NCBI GenBank assembly: GCA_030639305.1
Contig: DAOWCY010000225.1
Location: 1 to 11,200, forward strand
Length of the DNA: 11,200 nucleotides
From: JAGLQA01 sp023135565
GTDB lineage: Bacteria > Acidobacteriota > Aminicenantia > UBA2199
Direction of reading: 5' to 3'
Each line of letters starts with the position of its first letter. Position 1 is the stretch's first letter. The position numbers were made by a program, and so were the translations under genes. This document shows positions 1-6,405 of this stretch, one piece after another. The notes under the pieces are model-generated. The model searched no databases and had not been told where the DNA came from. It worked only from the letters and a program-made list of their open reading frames with translations.

Positions 1-90
1 TCACTTAAATGATACCACCATTTCTGCTACTTGGAAAAGAAAAAGAGTGTCCTAAGCTTTTTTAAGGGGCATTTGATATGTAGATTGGGC

Positions 91-132
91 GGATTACTTT
101 ATCTGAGCAAAAACGGGTTACTTTATCTGAGC
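91..132. repeat. Two 18-bp direct repeats, 24-bp period
   Basis: Copy 1 (91-108) reads GGATTACTTTATCTGAGC and copy 2 (115-132) reads GGGTTACTTTATCTGAGC. They differ at one base, and 15 bp (TTACTTTATCTGAGC) are identical. The copies are separated by 6 bp. Their place beside the breakpoint of the NRPS gene suggests transposase-binding repeats at an insertion-sequence end. They could also be paired regulator-binding sites, but the gene that follows is truncated and has no visible ribosome binding site. Confidence 0.75.
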
Positions 133-140
133 GCTATAGC
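133..140. repeat. 8-bp palindrome GCTATAGC at the junction
   Basis: A perfect self-complementary octamer lies directly after the second direct repeat and just before the point where NRPS homology starts. It contains the TAG that closes the NRPS frame upstream. It may be part of the element terminus or the target site. A palindrome this short can occur by chance. Confidence 0.3.
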
Positions 141-151
141 CGGGGTTCGAT

Positions 152-3100
152 TTGAATAATTTTCCTGTCGAAAGGCCGCCGGAGGGGGATGCCGGGGAGC
201 CTGCTTATGTCATGTACACATCCGGTTCATCGGGCATTCCCAAAGGAGTGTTGGTGGAGCACCGCACCATTGTCAATTCGCTGCTGTGGCGCAAGAATAA
301 CTATAAATATGCCCCCGGTTATGTTTCCCTGCAGATTCCCCCTTATTTTTTCGACAGTTCCGTAACCGATATATTTACGCCCCTCATGGGCGGCGCCCGC
401 TTAGTGTTGATAACTGGAGCGGACAGGTCTAATCTCGCTGCGCTGGGTAAGATAATCTCCAGGAACAAAGTCAGTCATTTTATCGTAGTGCCGGTATTTT
501 ACAATATCTTATTGGAAGAGATCGCTGAGGACCTAACCAGTTTACAAATGATCTGCTGTGCCGGGGAGAATTTTCCCGACGAATTGATACGGAAGCATTT
601 TGAACGGCTGCCCCGGGTGCGTATATTTAACGAATACGGCCCCACCGAGAACAGCGTCAACTCCACAGGCTATGAATTAACGCCCCACAGTCCCAAAGCT
701 CTTATCGGCAAGCCTGCCGGTAATATCTCTGTTTACATCCTGGACCGCTATTTGAATGTATGTCCCATCGGAGTTATGGGCGAAATGTGCCTAAGTGGCG
801 GCAGCGTAGCCCGCGGTTATTTAAACAGTCCCGAATTAACCGCCGAAAAATTTATAACAATCCAGTTAAACAAAAGTTTTGCGGGGGGGCAGGGGGACCC
901 GCGGCGCGGGCAGCCTATAACCCCCGGATTGAGGGAAATAAAAGCGAAATCCCCGGCAATCGCTAACAAAACCCTAAACGCTTCCCCACGCAGTGGGGTT
1001 TTCCAAAAGAGCCCCCTTGTCGCCGAAGGCAAAAAAACATACAAAACCGGTGATATGGCGCGTTGGCTTCCTGACGGCAACCTGGAATTTTTAGGCAGGT
1101 TGGACAGCCAGGTAAAAATCCGCGGCATCCGGGTAGAGACCGGTGAAATCGAGAACTGTTTAATGAGGCATGAGGACATAAAAGAAGCCCTGGTCCAGGT
1201 ACGGCAGGACGAAAGCGGCTCTAATTATCTCTGCGCATATATCGTGCCTCATTCTCAAGCCCGGTCTGCTTTTGAACCCGGCTTATTAAAAGAGTATTTA
1301 TCCCGCCTGCTGCCTAATTATATGGTGCCCGCCTATTTTTTGGAATTGGAAAAAATACCCCTGACACCCAACGGCAAGATCGACACGAAAGCCCTGCCCG
1401 ATCCCGGCGGGGAAGCGGTCGAAACTTATACAGCGCCGCGAACCGAAATCGAGAAACAGTTGGCGGAGATATGGCAGGGAGTTATCGGCAGGGATAATAT
1501 CGGCACAAACGATAATTTTTTTCATATCGGTGGAGATTCCATCAAATCCATCCAGATCATGTCGCGCATGAACAGCGCCGGTTATAAGCTCGACATGAAA
1601 GACCTTTTCCGCTACCCCGTCATAGCGGAATTGGCGCCCCACGTCGAAAAATTGCTGCGTATCCCCGATCAATCCGCCGTTACCGGGGTCATCCCCTTAA
1701 CCCCCATGCAGCGGATATTTTTTAATGCCGGTCACAGTGAAGCGTTTCATTATAACCAGGCCGTGATGTTTTATGCCCCGCGGGGATTCGACAAAGAAGT
1801 AGTGAAAAAGGTATTTTCCAGGCTGCAGGAGCATCATGACGCCCTGCGCATCACTTATGAAATAAACCCGGAAAGCGGCAGTGTGGTGCAAACCGCTCAT
1901 GGGTTGGATTTCCCCCTCTCTCTCGATGAGTACGATCTAAGAAACCGGGAAAACAGCCTGGAAGAACTTGAAACCAAAATAAACGAAATCCATGCCGGTA
2001 TGGACCTGGAGAAGGGGCCGCTGCTGAAATTAGGATTATTTCATTTAGAAAACGGCGACCGCTTATTGATAGCCCTTCATCACCTGATTATCGACGGTAT
2101 TTCATGGCGCATATTATTCGAAGATATAGAAACATTATATACCGGGTATGCAGCAGGAGAACAGCCTGCTTTACCGGCAAAATCAGATTCTTTTAAGCAC
2201 TGGGCGGAAAAATTGCAGGAGTACGCAGGCAGTAAAACTTTTTTGAAAGAGAAATCTTATTGGGCCCGGTTGGAATCCCAAACCGTGCCGGATTTAGCCA
2301 AGGATTTCCCGGTGCAGGAGAATTATACGGCAGACGCCCGCAGTATCACCTTTAGTTTAGAAGAAGAGGAAACCGGTCTACTTTTAAACGAAGTAAACAA
2401 GGTTTATAACACTGAGATTAACGATATATTATTGACCGCATTGGCTTTAGCCCTGAAGAAAAGCTTCGCCCCGGAGCAAGTATTAATCGCCCTGGAAGGT
2501 CACGGCAGGGAAGATATACTTGAAGACATGAATATCAGCCGCACGGTCGGTTGGTTTACCACTGAATACCCGGTGCTGTTGGATGTTTCCTATGCCGGTG
2601 ATCCCGGCCGCCAGGTAAAGGAGGTCAAAGAGACATTAAGACAGATTCCCCACAAAGGCATCGGTTATGGGATTTTGAAATATCTCACCGGGGCGGAGTA
2701 CAAAGAAGATATCGAATTTAAACTAAAACCGCAAATTATTTTTAATTACTTAGGGCAATTTGACGCCGACGTCGAGCAAATCTCTTCGTTTAAAATGGCC
2801 GCAGAGCCTGTAGGGAACACGCAGGGCCCGGGAAACCGGCGGGAATATGACCTGGAAATAAACGGCATGACAGCGGGAAACCGTTTATCTATGACGTTGT
2901 CTTATAACAAAACCCATTTCAAAACAGATACCGTTAAGGCATTAGCCGGATTTTTTGAATCCGAACTCAAGCAGCTTATCGCCTTTTGTTCCGGGCAAGA
3001 AAATATAGAACACACCCCCAGCGATTTCACTTATAAAGGCTTGCCCATCGGCACCATCGACCGTTTAATGGTCTCATACCCGGATGTAGAAGATATTTAC

Positions 3101-6100
3101 ACTTTAACCCCCATGCAGGAAGGGATGTTATTTCATGCATTAGTGGATGATTCCTCCGCTTCATATTTTGAACAAACCTCTTACCGTTTGCAAGGAGAAC
3201 TGGACACCGGCTTGGTGGAAAAAAGTTTGTCTACACTGGTGCAGCGTCACCATGTACTGCGCACTGCCTTTGTTCATAAAGATATCGAACGTCCCATACA
3301 AATAGTTTTAAAAAACAGGCGGGTGGATTTTTCTTATGAAGATATAAGCAGTCTAAGCAGCAGGGAGGAAAAGGAGAATTTTGTCCGCGAATTTAAAGCC
3401 AAAGACAAAGGGCATTCTTTTGATTTGAGTAAAGATGTGTTGATGCGAGTGGCCGTATTCCGGTTGGAGCAAACGGAGTATGAGATCACCTGGAGTTTTT
3501 TTCATATATTGATGGACGGCTGGTGTGTCGGCATATTGAACAGCGAGTTTTTTGAAATATACAGCGCTTATTTGGGGAACAGACCCCACCGGCTGCCGCA
3601 AACGAAACCCTTCAGTACCTATACCCAATGGCTCGAAAAGCAGGACAGGGAAGCATCCGCCGCCTATTGGGCCGGTTACTTAGACGCCTTTGCGGAACAA
3701 ACCGGCGTGCCCAAAACAACCCCGGTAACGAAAAAAGAGGAGCAGCCCGGGTATAGAAATCGAAAGTCCTTTTTCGAACTGGACGAGGAAAAGACCGCTG
3801 AACTGAACAAGCTGGCAGCCGGAAGTCATGTTACTTTAAATATCCTGACCCAGGCCCTCTGGGGAATTGTTTTAGGGAAATACAACGGCAAAGAAGACGT
3901 AGTATTCGGTTCCGTAGTATCCGGGCGACCCTTTGAATTGGCAGGCGTGGAAGCCATGGTAGGCTTATTTATCAACACCATCCCGGTGCGCATACGTTTT
4001 GCCGGGGAAATGAAGTTTTCCCAACTGCTTAAACGGGTCCAGGAAGAAGCCATTGCCGCAGAACCGCATCATTACCATCCTTTAGCCGACATTCAATCTG
4101 CCGGTGCATTAAAGCAAAACCTAATCGATCATATTTTTATATTTGAGAATTACCCCATTGCCGAACAAATAGAAGGATACGGCAGCGGAAAAAACAAGAG
4201 CAGCGAATCGTCTTTTATATTAACCGGCGTGGAAATATTCGAACAAACCAATTATGACTTTAATATCCTGTTGATGGGAACGAATCGTTTAAAAATCACA
4301 TTCCAGTACAATGAAAATGTATATGGCGCCGATTTTATAGAACGGCTGGCCGGTCATTTCCGGGAAGCATTCCAGCAGGTTCTCCGGGATAAAGACCTGG
4401 AAATCAGGGCTTTAACGCTTCTGTCGGAAGAAGAGAAGAACCGCTTATTATATGAGTTTAACGATACGAGCGCGGCCTATCCAAAGGAAAAGGCCATCCA
4501 TGAATTATTCGCCCAGCAGGTGGAGAAGACCCCGGACTATATTGCCGTTACCGGTTCATCCCTGGAAGCGGGCACCGGGCAGGGCTTACAAATCAGCTAT
4601 AGGGAATTGCACGAAAAATCCAGCCGGTTGGCTTATGAATTAATGGAAAAGGGAGTCGAAAGCGACACCATCGTAGGCATTTTGGTAGAACGTCACGTTG
4701 AAATGATAACCGGTCTATTGGGGATATTGAAAGCCGGAGGCGCTTACATGCCCATCGACCCGGTTTACCCGGAAGATCGAAAAGAATATATGGTTCGTGA
4801 AAGCGCCGCGAAAATCCTCCTCACCAGCCGCAATTTGTATGAAGAAAAGGTCGCCGCTGAGACGAAGTATCCGCCGGTCGAAGCCATCTACTTAGACCCG
4901 GTCCCGGCGCAGGAAAACCGGGAAAAAAAGAGACCGGCCGAATTAGCCGGGCGCAGCGGTTCCCACCGGGAGGCCGGTCGTCTCGCTTATGTTATTTATA
5001 CTTCCGGTTCTACCGGCAAACCCAAAGGGGTGATGATCGAACACCATAATGTAGTCAACTTTATCTACGGCGTAGACGAGCGGATTCCCTTTTTGCCCCG
5101 GGAAACCATCCTGGGCGTCACTACTATATCTTTCGATATATTCGTCCTCGAGACCTACCTGCCCTTAGCGAAAGGGTTAAAAATCATCCTGGCCGACAGT
5201 CGGCAGCAGGGGGAACCTACTGCATTAGCGGAACTGATAGTCAAACATAACGTGAAAATGCTGCAATTTACCCCCTCCAGGCTTAAAATGTTACAATTAG
5301 CCGATGAAGACCTAAAAGGGCTGCGTCATGCAGCGGAACTAATGGTGGGAGGCGAAGCCTTTCCCACGGATCTATTTAAGGAAGTAAAGCAGCGATTCAA
5401 AGGGAAGATTCACAATATGTATGGCCCCACGGAAACCACCGTCTGGTCTACTATTAAAGATTTAACCGAAGCAGGTAAAATAGATATCGGCACACCTATC
5501 CTTAATACCCAGGTATATATTCTCGACCGTAACTATTCCCTGCAGCCCATAGGAGTGACGGGAGAGTTATACATCGGCGGCGATGGGCTGGCCCGTGGTT
5601 ATTTGAACCGCCCAGAACTCACCGCGGAGAAGTTCCAGCTTGATTTTTATGAGTCCAATAAGTCCTATAGGACCTATAAAACCGGGGATTTAGCCCGCCG
5701 GCAGCCTGACGGCAGTATCGAATTTCTCGGCAGGGTGGATCAGCAGGTAAAAATCCGCGGATTCCGGGTAGAGTTAGGGGAAATCGAAAACCGTCTCAAG
5801 GAATACCCCGGTATAAAAGAAGCAGTGGTAATCGACAGGGAAAACAGCGGCAGGCAGTACTTATGCGCCTATTTTACTGCCCCGGTACAGGTACAGGAAA
5901 TCCTCCCCGTGCAGGCATTGAAAGAGCATCTCGAAGGGGAGCTGCCCAATTATATGATTCCCGCCTGTTTTGTAAAAATAGACGAAATACCCCTGACACC
6001 CAACGGGAAAACCGACCGCAGCAAGCTGCCGCAGCCCTCAGAGTCGGACTTCCATACCGGCGGCACATATAAAGCCCCCGAAACCGGTATCCAAAAAACC

Positions 6101-6403
6101 ATAGCGGGAATCTGGAAGGAAGTCCTGGGCCGGGAGAAAGTCGGCATCCATGATAATTTTTTCGACTTAGGAGGAAATTCTTTAGATTTCGTTAAAGTGA
6201 GCAGCCGGTTGAAGGAAAATCTAAACCGGGAGATACCTGTAGTGACCTTGTTTACCTATCCTACCATCAGCACCCTGGAACGCTATTTATCCGGGAAGGG
6301 GGAAGAAATGTCCCAACAGGAAACAGCCGAACGAAGCGAATTGATCGATGAAGGAATAGATTTCATGTCTCAAATGCTAAATGAATTAGACGAGGAGAAT
6401 TAA
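152..6403 (+). CDS. 5'-truncated NRPS, (A)-T-E-C-A-T, predicted D-Tyr-like then Gly
   Basis: This is a cytosolic modular peptide synthetase of 2083 visible residues. The first A domain (1-411) lacks motifs A1-A2 and opens at A3 (YTSGSSGIPKG, 22-32). A4-A10 follow, with YKTGD at 297-301 and lysine K409. Its pocket residues read D68 S69 T72 I111 C135 A137 E161 V169 N170 K409, closest to known Tyr codes. A carrier domain follows (GGDSIKS, S463), of the type that precedes epimerases. The epimerisation domain (about 513-950) has HHLIIDG at 643-649, EGHGRE at 782-787 and FNYLGQF at 864-870. The condensation domain (about 984-1405) has LTPMQEG and FHILMDG (H1118, D1122). The second A domain (about 1450-1965) is complete, with pocket DILQMGMVWK, a glycine-type code. 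The last carrier has GGNSL (S2010), followed by an acidic tail. The TTG at 152 has no Shine-Dalgarno site, and homology reads back to about 140, so it is unlikely to be the native start. The gene is probably a broken remnant of a longer one; without a complete first A domain, module 1 is doubtful. Confidence 0.9.
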   Translation: MNNFPVERPPEGDAGEPAYVMYTSGSSGIPKGVLVEHRTIVNSLLWRKNNYKYAPGYVSLQIPPYFFDSSVTDIFTPLMGGARLVLITGADRSNLAALGKIISRNKVSHFIVVPVFYNILLEEIAEDLTSLQMICCAGENFPDELIRKHFERLPRVRIFNEYGPTENSVNSTGYELTPHSPKALIGKPAGNISVYILDRYLNVCPIGVMGEMCLSGGSVARGYLNSPELTAEKFITIQLNKSFAGGQGDPRRGQPITPGLREIKAKSPAIANKTLNASPRSGVFQKSPLVAEGKKTYKTGDMARWLPDGNLEFLGRLDSQVKIRGIRVETGEIENCLMRHEDIKEALVQVRQDESGSNYLCAYIVPHSQARSAFEPGLLKEYLSRLLPNYMVPAYFLELEKIPLTPNGKIDTKALPDPGGEAVETYTAPRTEIEKQLAEIWQGVIGRDNIGTNDNFFHIGGDSIKSIQIMSRMNSAGYKLDMKDLFRYPVIAELAPHVEKLLRIPDQSAVTGVIPLTPMQRIFFNAGHSEAFHYNQAVMFYAPRGFDKEVVKKVFSRLQEHHDALRITYEINPESGSVVQTAHGLDFPLSLDEYDLRNRENSLEELETKINEIHAGMDLEKGPLLKLGLFHLENGDRLLIALHHLIIDGISWRILFEDIETLYTGYAAGEQPALPAKSDSFKHWAEKLQEYAGSKTFLKEKSYWARLESQTVPDLAKDFPVQENYTADARSITFSLEEEETGLLLNEVNKVYNTEINDILLTALALALKKSFAPEQVLIALEGHGREDILEDMNISRTVGWFTTEYPVLLDVSYAGDPGRQVKEVKETLRQIPHKGIGYGILKYLTGAEYKEDIEFKLKPQIIFNYLGQFDADVEQISSFKMAAEPVGNTQGPGNRREYDLEINGMTAGNRLSMTLSYNKTHFKTDTVKALAGFFESELKQLIAFCSGQENIEHTPSDFTYKGLPIGTIDRLMVSYPDVEDIYTLTPMQEGMLFHALVDDSSASYFEQTSYRLQGELDTGLVEKSLSTLVQRHHVLRTAFVHKDIERPIQIVLKNRRVDFSYEDISSLSSREEKENFVREFKAKDKGHSFDLSKDVLMRVAVFRLEQTEYEITWSFFHILMDGWCVGILNSEFFEIYSAYLGNRPHRLPQTKPFSTYTQWLEKQDREASAAYWAGYLDAFAEQTGVPKTTPVTKKEEQPGYRNRKSFFELDEEKTAELNKLAAGSHVTLNILTQALWGIVLGKYNGKEDVVFGSVVSGRPFELAGVEAMVGLFINTIPVRIRFAGEMKFSQLLKRVQEEAIAAEPHHYHPLADIQSAGALKQNLIDHIFIFENYPIAEQIEGYGSGKNKSSESSFILTGVEIFEQTNYDFNILLMGTNRLKITFQYNENVYGADFIERLAGHFREAFQQVLRDKDLEIRALTLLSEEEKNRLLYEFNDTSAAYPKEKAIHELFAQQVEKTPDYIAVTGSSLEAGTGQGLQISYRELHEKSSRLAYELMEKGVESDTIVGILVERHVEMITGLLGILKAGGAYMPIDPVYPEDRKEYMVRESAAKILLTSRNLYEEKVAAETKYPPVEAIYLDPVPAQENREKKRPAELAGRSGSHREAGRLAYVIYTSGSTGKPKGVMIEHHNVVNFIYGVDERIPFLPRETILGVTTISFDIFVLETYLPLAKGLKIILADSRQQGEPTALAELIVKHNVKMLQFTPSRLKMLQLADEDLKGLRHAAELMVGGEAFPTDLFKEVKQRFKGKIHNMYGPTETTVWSTIKDLTEAGKIDIGTPILNTQVYILDRNYSLQPIGVTGELYIGGDGLARGYLNRPELTAEKFQLDFYESNKSYRTYKTGDLARRQPDGSIEFLGRVDQQVKIRGFRVELGEIENRLKEYPGIKEAVVIDRENSGRQYLCAYFTAPVQVQEILPVQALKEHLEGELPNYMIPACFVKIDEIPLTPNGKTDRSKLPQPSESDFHTGGTYKAPETGIQKTIAGIWKEVLGREKVGIHDNFFDLGGNSLDFVKVSSRLKENLNREIPVVTLFTYPTISTLERYLSGKGEEMSQQETAERSELIDEGIDFMSQMLNELDEEN
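869..1033 (+). repeat. In-frame insertion with hairpins inside the first A domain
   Basis: Between A6 (ELTAEKF, residues 228-234) and A7 (YKTGD, 297-301) there are 62 residues. The second A domain of the same protein has 13 at the same place. The extra DNA (approximate limits) is rich in G and C runs, unlike its flanks. It holds two perfect hairpins, CCCGC-GGC-GCGGG (898-910) and CCCCAC-GCA-GTGGGG (984-998). The encoded peptide is low-complexity, basic, and rich in Gly, Pro, Ser, Arg and Lys. This resembles a palindromic repeat element that has inserted while keeping the frame, as described for RPE-type elements. The site is a surface loop near the hinge between the A core and its C-terminal subdomain, which tolerates length change. 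No second copy was seen in the window. Confidence 0.55.
984..998. repeat. Perfect 6-bp stem inverted repeat CCCCAC/GTGGGG
   Basis: The stem arms at 984-989 and 993-998 enclose the 3-nt loop GCA. The hairpin lies inside the coding sequence and within the inserted segment of the first A domain. It is not followed by a T-run, so an intrinsic terminator is unlikely. It is better read as part of a palindromic repeat element. Confidence 0.6.
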
Positions 6404-6405
6404 TA
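6392..6405 (+). promoter_or_regulatory. Ribosome binding site for the PKS, inside the NRPS 3' end
   Basis: GAGGAG (6392-6397) lies 7 nt before the ATG at 6405, within the last codons of the NRPS. The stop TAA (6401-6403) falls between the site and the start. Terminating ribosomes can therefore restart directly, which supports this start codon and coupled, roughly matched expression of the two partner megasynthases. Confidence 0.7.

Larger units (their letters stand above)
1..145. mobile_element. Probable mobile-element end or remnant abutting the truncated NRPS
   Basis: No NRPS-like reading continues through this stretch; the NRPS frame is stopped by TAG at 137-139. It carries two close direct repeats (91-108 and 115-132) immediately before the NRPS homology begins in mid-domain. 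Repeated short sites just inside an element terminus are typical of transposase-binding ends, for example in the IS21 family. That family assignment is a guess, because no transposase gene, target duplication or matching opposite end is in the window. The only plus-strand reading is a 17-residue tail ending in TAA at 53-55, too short to identify. An alternative is a recombination or deletion scar without a functional element. Confidence 0.4.

Noticed and set aside
73..100. Possible promoter (TTGATA with TACTTT) before the NRPS
   Set aside because: The -10 match is poor, it overlaps the direct repeat, and no ribosome binding site leads to the TTG at 152. I cannot support a promoter.
817..1179. 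120-codon open frame on the minus strand
   Set aside because: It lies fully inside the first A domain and the GC-rich insertion, has no recognisable domain or ribosome binding site, and is explained as an antisense shadow.
1355..6006. Shared 20-bp identity between the two A domains (1355-1374 and 5987-6006)
   Set aside because: It encodes the conserved A10 region (IPLTPNG) in both modules. Homology of domains explains it without a mobile repeat or recent conversion.
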